From positions 1 through 13,676 of the forward strand of contig CALAJY010000044.1 of NCBI GenBank assembly GCA_937923265.1: DNA of 13,676 bases. The letters are read 5' to 3'. Made by a program: the position numbers and the translations under genes. A model generated the notes under the pieces. The model had not been told where the DNA came from and searched no databases. It saw nothing but the letters and a program-made list of their open reading frames with translations. Shown in pieces: positions 1 through 5,116 of the stretch. The DNA comes from an uncultured Tissierellia bacterium. GTDB lineage: Bacteria > Bacillota > Clostridia > Tissierellales > Peptoniphilaceae. Numbering within the stretch: position 1 is the stretch's first letter; every line of letters begins with the position of its first letter.

Positions 1-330
1 AGGAACCGAATGAACCGGAGCAACCGGAAGAACCGGAGAATCCGGAAGAGCCGGACCAGCCGGAAGAACCGAATGAACCGGAGCAACCGGAAGAGCCGGG
101 AGAACCGGAAGAGCCGGAGGAACCGGAAGAGCCGGGAGAACCGGAAGAGCCGGAAGAGCCGGAGGAACCGAATGAACCGGAGCAACCGGAAGAACCGGAG
201 AATCCGGAAGAGCCGGACCAGCCGGAAGAACCGAATGAACCGGAGCAACCGGAAGAGCCGGGAGAACCGGAAGAGCCGGGAGAACCGGAAGAGCCGGGAG
301 AACCGGAAGAGCCGGAGGAACCGGAAGAGC
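1..330 (+). repeat. In-gene tandem repeats: 9-nt units and a 162-nt higher-order repeat
   Basis: The DNA is built from 9-nt units around a CCG proline codon (GAACCGGAA-like). Bases 1-117 are identical to bases 163-279 by direct reading, a 117-nt perfect match at a period of 162 nt (54 codons). Near-perfect shorter units fill the rest. Such identity at silent positions points to recent duplication or gene conversion, and such tracts usually vary in length between strains. Confidence 0.85.
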
Positions 331-503
331 CGGAGGAAGCAAATGGGTCTGCGGCAACGACAATAGGTTGCGATGATTCGGGGCGAAGGAACCCATCCTC
401 TAATGCCGAAGCACCGAAAACCGGCGATCCAGTGCTTTTCTTCACGCTCACTGCGATGGCTGCGGGGATGACCCTCGAAAAAATTAAGAGAAGAAGAAAG
501 TAG
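1..503 (+). CDS. C-terminal part of a Glu/Pro-repeat cell-surface protein with sortase-type anchor (5' end outside window)
   Basis: The frame is open from base 3 to TAG at 501-503 and continues off the left edge, so no start is visible. About 110 residues are tripeptide repeats of the form (E/N/G/D/Q)-(E/Q)-P, a stiff acidic proline-rich stalk typical of wall-spanning regions of Gram-positive surface proteins. A short linker follows, then APKTGDP, a hydrophobic run (VLFFTLTAMAAGMTL) and a basic tail (KIKRRRK). That is the order of a cell-wall sorting signal: PxTG-type cleavage site, membrane stretch, positive stop. The same signal (APTTGDP) ends the phosphoesterase at 5117-8281. The repeats contain a 117-nt exact duplication with 162-nt period. 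Another frame (10-366) is open only because of the repeat and gives an implausible Arg/Asn/Ser-rich product. The function of the missing N-terminal domain is unknown. Confidence 0.85.
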   Translation, partial: EPNEPEQPEEPENPEEPDQPEEPNEPEQPEEPGEPEEPEEPEEPGEPEEPEEPEEPNEPEQPEEPENPEEPDQPEEPNEPEQPEEPGEPEEPGEPEEPGEPEEPEEPEEPEEANGSAATTIGCDDSGRRNPSSNAEAPKTGDPVLFFTLTAMAAGMTLEKIKRRRK

Positions 504-529
504 CGTTTCCGGTAATATGTAATCGAACC

Positions 530-567
530 AAAGGAAGGCGGAGCCAATGAGCTTCGCTTTCTTTTCA
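530..567 (+). terminator. Probable intrinsic terminator of the surface-protein gene
   Basis: Bases 530-544 can pair with 551-565 over 15 positions (three are G-U pairs) around a six-base loop CAATGA; the 3' arm ends TTTCTTTT. It starts 26 nt after the stop codon at 503. The U-tract is interrupted and part of it lies in the stem, so efficiency is uncertain. The hairpin would also hide the ribosome binding site and start codon of the small ORF at 547. Confidence 0.5.
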
Positions 568-693
568 TGGTGGGGATTGGTTCATGATCAGGAAGGGATA
601 ATCATGGTTCTCCTCTTGACATTTTCAGGACTCCTTGGTATCCTATTCGGGTATCTGTATGGGCTGAGTTTTGCCCTTCGATATCTTCGGTAA
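547..693 (+). CDS. Possible 48-residue membrane protein (doubtful)
   Basis: ATG to TAA encodes 48 residues beginning MSFAFFSWWG, with one strongly hydrophobic stretch (IIMVLLLTFSGLLGILFGYL) that would make a single membrane helix, and a short basic end (ALRYLR). A purine-rich AAGGAAGG lies at 531-538, about 8 nt before the ATG, and could serve as a ribosome binding site. Two facts argue against it. The start codon and binding site lie inside the terminator-like hairpin 530-565, and the likely rplM promoter (616-644) lies inside the frame. I recognise no family. It is either a real small membrane protein with a sequestered start, or chance coding over a terminator and promoter. Confidence 0.3.
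   Translation: MSFAFFSWWGLVHDQEGIIMVLLLTFSGLLGILFGYLYGLSFALRYLR
616..644 (+). promoter_or_regulatory. Promoter for rplM-rpsI
   Basis: A perfect -35 hexamer TTGACA (616-621) is followed after 17 bp by TATCCT (639-644), which matches four of six -10 positions. Transcription would start near 651 and give a leader of about 150 nt before rplM, enough for the structures described at 698-779. Confidence 0.6.
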
Positions 694-697
694 TGAA

Positions 698-779
698 TTC
701 GCAGCGTCGATGTGCGAACAAAAAATTGTCGAATGTCCAAAACCCGCCTCCTTGATTGGCGGAGTCGAAATTATCAAGG
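698..779 (+). promoter_or_regulatory. Structured leader of rplM (possible L13-type autoregulatory RNA)
   Basis: Three pairings can be read by eye. TTCGCA (698-703) pairs with TGCGAA (713-718). CCGCC (744-748) pairs with GGCGG (758-762). CCTTGAT (750-756), which lies in the loop of that second hairpin, pairs with ATCAAGG (773-779). The last two together form a compact H-type pseudoknot: stems of 5 and 7 bp and connecting loops of 1, 1 and 10 nt. It ends 12 nt before the Shine-Dalgarno sequence of rplM. Ribosomal protein leaders upstream of rplM are known in Firmicutes (L13 leader family); whether this one belongs to that family needs a covariance search. Confidence 0.5.
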
Positions 780-804
780 CAGAAAGATGAAAAGGAGTGA
801 AACC

Positions 805-1233
805 ATGAAAAGCTATTTAGCGAAACCCCGCGAGGTGGAACGCAAATGGTACGTAGTGGATGCGACCGACCAGGTAGTTGGCCGTCTCGCCGCTAATGTT
901 GCCGCCGTTCTGCGAGGAAAAAACAAGCCGACCTTCACACCGAATGTTGATACCGGTGACTATGTGGTAATCGTCAACGCAGAGAAGGTACGCTTAACGG
1001 GAAACAAAGAACACAAGAAGGTTTATGTGCACCATACTGGATATCCCGGTGGACGCCGTGAAATCTCCTACAAGCAGATGTTGGAAACGCATCCCGAACG
1101 CATTCTTGAGAAGGCAATTAAGGGAATGCTTCCCCACAACACCTTAGGACGTCAAATGGGACGTAAATTAAAGGTGTATGCAGGTCCTGAGCACAAGCAC
1201 GAAGCTCAGATGCCCGAAGAACTGAAGTTTTAG
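805..1233 (+). CDS. rplM: 50S ribosomal protein L13
   Basis: The 142-residue product has the usual L13 length and hallmarks: an N-terminal WYVVDATDQVVGRLA, the central HHTGYPGG segment, and MLPHNTLGRQM followed by LKVYAGPEHKHEAQ near the end. L13 is an early assembly protein of the large ribosomal subunit that binds 23S rRNA. The start at 805 is chosen because AAAGGAG (791-797) sits 7-8 nt upstream and MKSYLAKP is the normal family start. The frame is open back to a GTG at 712, but that would add residues unlike L13 and would translate the structured leader. rpsI follows after 13 nt, the conserved rplM-rpsI pair. The leader structure upstream suggests autoregulation by L13. Confidence 0.98.
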   Translation: MKSYLAKPREVERKWYVVDATDQVVGRLAANVAAVLRGKNKPTFTPNVDTGDYVVIVNAEKVRLTGNKEHKKVYVHHTGYPGGRREISYKQMLETHPERILEKAIKGMLPHNTLGRQMGRKLKVYAGPEHKHEAQMPEELKF

Positions 1234-1246
1234 GTAGGAGGACATA

Positions 1247-1636
1247 ATGGATAATCAATATCGTGGAACCGGTCGTAGAAAAACTGCGGTCGCTCGTGTA
1301 CGTCTTCTTCCCGGCAAAGGTAACTTTGTAGTAAACGGAAAAGACATTGAAGAATACTTTGACTATCAGACCCTGCGTGACCTCGCAAAGTCTCCTTTGA
1401 CCTTAACCGGAAACAGTGAGGCCTTTGATGTTGCTGTTAACGTTAAGGGTGGTGGATTCACGGGTCAGGCCGGAGCGGTTCGTTTGGGAATTGCTCGTGC
1501 TCTGTTGGAGTTTGATCCTGATCTTCGTGCGACTTTGAAGCGTGCCGGATTCTTAACTCGTGATGCAAGAAAGAAAGAGCGTTATAAGTACGGATTCAAG
1601 AAGGCTCGTAAGAGTCCTCAGTTCTCAAAGCGTTAG
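1247..1636 (+). CDS. rpsI: 30S ribosomal protein S9
   Basis: The 129-residue product matches S9 throughout. It opens with YRGTGRRKTAVARVRL, contains the GGGFTGQAGAVRLGIARAL core, and closes with the basic tail RKKERYKYGFKKARKSPQFSKR. That invariant C-terminal SKR reaches toward the P-site tRNA in the small ribosomal subunit. A strong TAGGAGG (1234-1240) lies about 6 nt before the ATG. It is the second and last gene of the rplM-rpsI operon and is followed after 15 nt by a strong terminator, so nothing downstream should depend on this promoter. Complete and ordinary. Confidence 0.98.
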   Translation: MDNQYRGTGRRKTAVARVRLLPGKGNFVVNGKDIEEYFDYQTLRDLAKSPLTLTGNSEAFDVAVNVKGGGFTGQAGAVRLGIARALLEFDPDLRATLKRAGFLTRDARKKERYKYGFKKARKSPQFSKR

Positions 1637-1651
1637 TTTTACACGCACATC

Positions 1652-1682
1652 AACCACGGTTCTTCGGAACCGTGGTTTTTTT
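1652..1682 (+). terminator. Intrinsic terminator of rplM-rpsI
   Basis: A perfect 11-bp stem, AACCACGGTTC (1652-1662) with GAACCGTGGTT (1667-1677), closes on the extra-stable tetraloop TTCG and runs into seven Ts (1676-1682). Confidence 0.95.
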
Positions 1683-1850
1683 ATTGCCTTTTTTCGCTCC
1701 TTCGCGCGTCAGCGGTGTGAAAGGAGGCGAAAGTTCGCTCGCAGGACACCGGGATCATTCGCCAAAACCAGGGGCTTGAAGAGGAGTGCACGAGAAGAGG
1801 AAGGATCGTTACAGGCAAAGGGATAAGTAAGAGAAAATTCGGATCATGAG
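1683..1850. other. Non-coding stretch with no clear function
   Basis: Short frames here have no ribosome binding site and no recognisable protein character. A weak bulged inverted repeat (CTCCTT near 1696 with AAGGAG near 1722) and an 11-nt word TCGCTCGCAGG near 1735 that recurs near 13567 are the only things seen. Confidence 0.4.
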
Positions 1851-1870
1851 GGATTCCATAGTGCTTCCGC

Positions 1871-1905
1871 CCCTGGGAAACTCCGATTTTTACCTTTTCC
1901 CAGGG
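1871..1905 (+). repeat. Palindromic repeat unit A1
   Basis: CCCTGGGAAA (1871-1880), a 15-nt centre containing TTTTT, then TTTCCCAGGG (1896-1905). The arms are perfect reverse complements. It is the same family as the units at 1914, 10383, 10427 and 13642. Confidence 0.85.
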
Positions 1906-1913
1906 TCCCCCGC

Positions 1914-1948
1914 CCCTGGGAAACCCCCGTTTTTGCTTTTTCTCAGGG
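1914..1948 (+). repeat. Palindromic repeat unit A2
   Basis: CCCTGGGAAA (1914-1923), 15-nt centre CCCCCGTTTTTGCTT, then TTTCTCAGGG (1939-1948), with one mismatch between the arms. It has the same orientation as unit A1 and begins 8 nt after it. Confidence 0.85.
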
Positions 1949-2117
1949 GACCCCGTCGGCGGAAGCATGGAATCCACCATTTACGATTTCAACGCACTTC
2001 CCTTTGCGGTAACTTTGATTTTCAACCCCGCCTCCTCGCAGACTTCGGGGACCCCGTAGGAGGGTGTCCGCGAATGATACTTTTTTCAGGCACCGGAACC
2101 CCCGCTTTACTCCTTCG

Positions 2118-2155
2118 TTATTCTTTTTTAGCATAGCGAGGATAAAAAAGAATAA
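2118..2155. repeat. AT-rich 13-bp perfect inverted repeat
   Basis: TTATTCTTTTTTA (2118-2130) and TAAAAAAGAATAA (2143-2155) are exact reverse complements around a 12-nt loop, and CG on both sides extends the pairing past one bulged base. It may be a weak terminator-like hairpin or a protein site; no gene reads directly into it. Confidence 0.55.
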
Positions 2156-2249
2156 ACGTTTTCATCCACTACTGTGCTATCATGATAATAGAGGCCCAAT
2201 AAAAGCTGCAATTTATCACAATTTCTAAGGAAATTTTGTTATGATAGGG

Positions 2250-2277
2250 TTGCCAATAAATTCATAGAATGTATATT
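2250..2277 (+). promoter_or_regulatory. Probable promoter of the LysR-family gene
   Basis: TTGCCA (2250-2255) and TATATT (2272-2277) are five-of-six matches to the -35 and -10 hexamers, spaced 16 bp apart. The -10 lies within the palindrome 2261-2284, so binding there would block the polymerase. The start point would fall near 2284. Confidence 0.5.
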
Positions 2278-2284
2278 CTATGAA
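2261..2284. promoter_or_regulatory. 24-bp palindromic operator candidate over the -10 of the LysR-family gene
   Basis: TTCATAGAAT (2261-2270), spacer GTAT, ATTCTATGAA (2275-2284): perfect 10-bp arms. It contains T-N11-A arrangements typical of LysR-type sites and overlaps the predicted -10 (2272-2277), the usual position for autorepression. The binder is inferred to be the product of 2313-3212. Confidence 0.6.
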
Positions 2285-2312
2285 ATTTAAGAATAGTACA
2301 GGGGGAATCGTG

Positions 2313-3212
2313 ATGAATATTCAACATCTTCAGTATTTAGTGACCCTATATCATACAGGGAATATGGTGGAAGCAGCGAATGAGTGTTTTGTAACCCAGC
2401 CGACCATTAGCAAGGCGGTTAAAAACCTGGAGACGGAATTTGGAATTCGGATTTTGGAGACGAGTTACGTCAACCGGGTGGTCTTCACCTCGGAAGGCGA
2501 AGATTTTGTACGCCATGCCCAGGTGATTCTAAATTACTCCCGGAACATGAAGGAGCGTTTTAAGAAAAGTCATGAACTGAGTCTCCGGGTGGCAAGTCAG
2601 CACTATAGCTTTGTCATCGAAAGCATGTCCATCTTACTGGACCGCTACAAAAAAGAAAATTATGAGATGACCCTGATGGAATCCGACACCAAGACGATCA
2701 TGGAATTTGTCTATGAGGGCAAGGCAGAGCTGGGAATCCTGTACCGGTCCCAGCGCAACCAAAAGGCCATCGATAAGGCCCTGAAGGAGCGAAGCCTGAT
2801 CTTTGAAGAGATGGGATCATGCGGGTTTCGCGCTTTTATGGCACCGAAACATCCGCTTGCCAAGAAAAAGAAGGTGAGTCTGGAGGATCTGGCGGCCTAT
2901 CCCTTTGTCTGTTACCTGCAGAGAAATTACTACGTGGATTTCTTTGAGGAGGGCTATATTCCCGACAGCTCACAGATTCTTCGCGTGACGGATCGTGATT
3001 CCATGTATGCGATCATGGAGAGCAATCTGGCGTGTACGATCGGTACGGGCGTTGTCCGAGAGGAACTGGATGAGAGCAAGTTGAGTTCCCGCCCGATTGA
3101 AGGTCTGGATGACCAGATTCAACTGGGAACGATTCGTCGCGAGGATCATGAATCGGGTCGCTTGGTGCAGGAGTTTGTTGATATCGTCAAGGAAAATTTT
3201 GAGAATAAATAA
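2313..3212 (+). CDS. LysR-family transcriptional regulator
   Basis: The 299-residue product has LysR-type length. Residues 1-60 form the winged helix-turn-helix: MNIQHLQYLVTL, then the recognition segment AANECFVTQPTISKAVKNLE. From about residue 90 follows the two-lobed effector-binding domain (LRVASQHYSFVIESMSILL onward). The frame is open back to an ATG at 2280, but I choose 2313: AGGGGGA (2300-2306) lies about 6 nt upstream, MNIQHLQYLV is the usual LysR start, and the 2280 start would overlap the operator palindrome. It lies 80 nt upstream of mgl in the same direction, so methionine gamma-lyase is the likely target, with a sulfur amino acid or related metabolite as possible effector. The effector cannot be read from the sequence. 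LysR genes are more often divergent from their targets, so this co-directional layout is somewhat unusual. Confidence 0.92.
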   Translation: MNIQHLQYLVTLYHTGNMVEAANECFVTQPTISKAVKNLETEFGIRILETSYVNRVVFTSEGEDFVRHAQVILNYSRNMKERFKKSHELSLRVASQHYSFVIESMSILLDRYKKENYEMTLMESDTKTIMEFVYEGKAELGILYRSQRNQKAIDKALKERSLIFEEMGSCGFRAFMAPKHPLAKKKKVSLEDLAAYPFVCYLQRNYYVDFFEEGYIPDSSQILRVTDRDSMYAIMESNLACTIGTGVVREELDESKLSSRPIEGLDDQIQLGTIRREDHESGRLVQEFVDIVKENFENK

Positions 3213-3292
3213 CGGGGAGGGGAGTGGATTCCCTTCGCCCATTAGGAAAACGTTACATATCCATGGGAAGGACTTTTAGAAAGGATGAGGGG

Positions 3293-4489
3293 ATGAAACA
3301 GGATTTGACCAAATGCAAGATGGACACCCAGGCGGTTCATGGGGGAAATTTGGAGAACCAATACGGAGCGCTGGCAACACCCATTTATCAGACATCCACG
3401 TTTGTCTTTGATGATGCGGCACAAGGGGGAGCACGCTTTGCGGGAAAAGAACCGGGGTATATTTATGGTCGCCTGGGAAATCCCACGGTTACGGTGGCAG
3501 AGCAGAAAATCGCCCTTCTGGAGGGAGCGGAGGCTGCAGCAGCCATGGCCGCCGGGATGGGAGCCATCTCTTCCACCCTTTGGACGTTTTTGAATGCCGG
3601 GGATCATATGATTGCCGGAAGAACGCTCTATGGTTGTACCTTCGCTCTGATGGAACATTCCCTTGAGAGAATGGGCATCGAGATTTCCTTTGTGGATACC
3701 CGAGACCCGGAAAATGTTCGAAAAGCCATGAAGAAGAACACCAAGCTCGTCTATCTGGAAACCCCCGTCAATCCCAGCCTGGACCTGGCGGACATTGAAA
3801 AAATTGCGCAGATTGCCCATGAACAGGAGGGCGTCCGGGTCATAGTGGATAATACTTTTTCCACTCCGGTTTGCCAGCATCCCTTGGCGCTCGGCGCCGA
3901 TCTGGTGGTTCATTCCGCGACGAAATATTTAAATGGTCATGGCGATGTCATTGCGGGTTTTGCCGTCGGCTCCCGGGATGATATTGCAAGGATTAAGATG
4001 GTGGGAATCAAGGATTGCACGGGTTCCGTACTTTCTCCCTTCCAAGCCTATCTCCTGATCCGGGGCATGAAGACCCTGGGAGTTCGAGTTCGCCAGCATG
4101 TTGCGAATGCCCAAAAGGTGGCAGAATTCCTACAGGATCATCCCCAGGTGGAAGAGGTGCTCTATCCCGGTCTACCCAGTTTTCCACAGTATGATCTGGC
4201 ACAAAAACAGATGGACTATCCGGGAGCCATGATTTCTTTTAAGGTGAAGGGAGGTCTGGAAGAGGGTGCATCCGTCATGAACAAGGTGAAGCTCTGTACC
4301 CTGGCGGTTAGCCTGGGAGATTGCGAGACCTTAATTGAGCATCCGGCAAGCATGACCCATTCCACATATAGTCCGGAAGAGCGAAAAAAGGCGGGCATTG
4401 CGGAGAACCTCATTCGTCTCTCTGTCGGCCTTGAGGATGCCGATGACATCATTGCGGATCTTGACCAAGCATTGCAACCAAGTAAATAG
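3293..4489 (+). CDS. mgl: Methionine gamma-lyase (PLP-dependent)
   Basis: The 398-residue product is of the Cys/Met-metabolism PLP family and has exactly the length of the Pseudomonas putida enzyme. It would split L-methionine into methanethiol, 2-oxobutyrate and ammonia, and may also act on cysteine or homocysteine. Visible features are YIYGRLGNPT (Tyr58 and Arg60, PLP-phosphate contacts from the neighbouring subunit), TLYGCTFA with Cys115, VDNTFSTP, and SATKYLNGHGD with the PLP lysine Lys211. An active-site cysteine in LYGC is characteristic of true methionine gamma-lyases as opposed to cystathionine gamma-lyases or synthases. The C-terminal HPASMTHS and IRLSVGLED blocks are intact. I choose 3293 as start: AAAGGA (3280-3285) lies 7 nt upstream; the frame is open back to 3224, but those residues are not family-like. 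It is preceded by its likely LysR regulator and ended by a strong hairpin. Confidence 0.93.
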   Translation: MKQDLTKCKMDTQAVHGGNLENQYGALATPIYQTSTFVFDDAAQGGARFAGKEPGYIYGRLGNPTVTVAEQKIALLEGAEAAAAMAAGMGAISSTLWTFLNAGDHMIAGRTLYGCTFALMEHSLERMGIEISFVDTRDPENVRKAMKKNTKLVYLETPVNPSLDLADIEKIAQIAHEQEGVRVIVDNTFSTPVCQHPLALGADLVVHSATKYLNGHGDVIAGFAVGSRDDIARIKMVGIKDCTGSVLSPFQAYLLIRGMKTLGVRVRQHVANAQKVAEFLQDHPQVEEVLYPGLPSFPQYDLAQKQMDYPGAMISFKVKGGLEEGASVMNKVKLCTLAVSLGDCETLIEHPASMTHSTYSPEERKKAGIAENLIRLSVGLEDADDIIADLDQALQPSK

Positions 4490-4537
4490 TGTCTTTCGTC
4501 TTCACACCACGAAGGATTAGATTACCTACCTATTGAG

Positions 4538-4570
4538 GGAAAAGAGGGAGCATTTGCTCCCTCTTTTCCT
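4538..4570 (+). terminator. Intrinsic terminator downstream of mgl
   Basis: A perfect 14-bp stem, bases 4538-4551 with 4556-4569, closes on loop ATTT; the 3' arm ends CTCTTTTCC. The hairpin lies about 50 nt after the mgl stop. The T-run is short and lies within the stem, so termination may be partly bidirectional. Confidence 0.8.
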
Positions 4571-5027
4571 TTGAGAAACAACGCCAAACCGGGAGAAGGA
4601 GGCATTGTTGGACTCGGGAGCTTGTGCAAGGGTAAATGTGATTAGAAAAAACAACCTAGCCGCCATTCACTGCCGACTGGGATGTCACGGGCAGGCGAGG
4701 GAGGTGGCGGCAAAACGAAGAAATGGCCCAAAAGCAAACGAATAGGAATAGAAAATCGAATATTTGCCACCTTCTGACGGTGAGTCCCCTGAGTATCCGC
4801 TCGCTCCGTCTATTTTGCCGGGGGAATCCCCCTGGTTTTTCGCTCGCTCCGACTACTTGCTCCCATTCTCTGTCCCTAATCCCGGTCGGTTCATTCTTTT
4901 TGATTCAGAGGATGCCGTGCCCCTTTTTTCACATTCGTTAGAGGGAACTCCTGGGATATAGATCCGGTTTTGCCCTCGGGTGCGTCCCTTTGAATGGTGC
5001 ATGACCCTAAAATTTATTTACCTTTTT
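4571..5027. other. Non-coding stretch with local secondary structure
   Basis: No frame here has a convincing ribosome binding site or protein character. Visible structure: GCCGCCA (4659-4665) pairs with TGGCGGC (4705-4711), enclosing CTGCC (4670-4674) with GGCAG (4690-4694). CGCTCGCTCCG occurs twice (4798-4808 and 4841-4851), with a GGGGG-AAT-CCCCC hairpin (4820-4832) between the copies. A decayed repeat element or an untranslated RNA are both possible. Confidence 0.4.
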
Positions 5028-5057
5028 TTGACCTGCGGCAAATTTCAACTTTATAAA
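5028..5057 (+). promoter_or_regulatory. Probable promoter of the secreted phosphoesterase gene
   Basis: TTGACC (5028-5033) and TATAAA (5052-5057) each match five of six consensus bases and are 18 bp apart in an AT-rich stretch. Transcription would start near 5064, giving a leader of about 50 nt. Confidence 0.55.
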
Positions 5058-5116
5058 TTTTTTGTAATATTTGAAAGGTTATTGGAATTGTTGTGAGAAA
5101 GAAAGGGGAAATGAGT

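Larger units (their letters stand above)
1851..1975. repeat. Nested inverted-repeat element with two palindromic 35-bp units
   Basis: The outer arms are GGATTCCAT (1851-1859) with ATGGAATCC (1967-1975), and GCTTCCGCC (1863-1871) with GGCGGAAGC (1958-1966). That is 18 matching bases per side with only a 3-nt offset (AGT, 1860-1862). Between them sit two 35-bp palindromic units in direct orientation, 1871-1905 and 1914-1948. No transposase and no obvious target duplication is visible. It could be a MITE-like element, a REP-like cluster, or a template for a large RNA hairpin. Confidence 0.75.

Noticed and set aside
10..366. 118-residue Asn/Arg/Ser-rich frame in the first 370 bases
   Set aside because: It is an out-of-frame reading of the Glu/Pro repeats. 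The frame starting at base 3 carries a sensible stalk and a complete sorting signal beyond the repeats.
712..804. N-terminal extension of L13 from a GTG start at 712
   Set aside because: It does not match L13 proteins, overlaps the structured leader, and the ATG at 805 has a strong ribosome binding site and the normal family start.
1871..1948. CRISPR array suggested by 35-bp repeats
   Set aside because: There are only two units per cluster, separated by 8 nt, the units occur in both orientations at distant sites, and no cas gene is present.
1560..2136. Overlapping frames on both strands between rpsI and the LysR gene
   Set aside because: They cross the rpsI end, its terminator or the palindromic repeats, lack ribosome binding sites, and encode low-complexity Pro/Arg-rich sequence.
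4723..4961. Small frames of 65-72 codons in the mgl to phosphoesterase gap
   Set aside because: They have no convincing ribosome binding site, no recognisable protein features, and run through direct repeats and hairpins.
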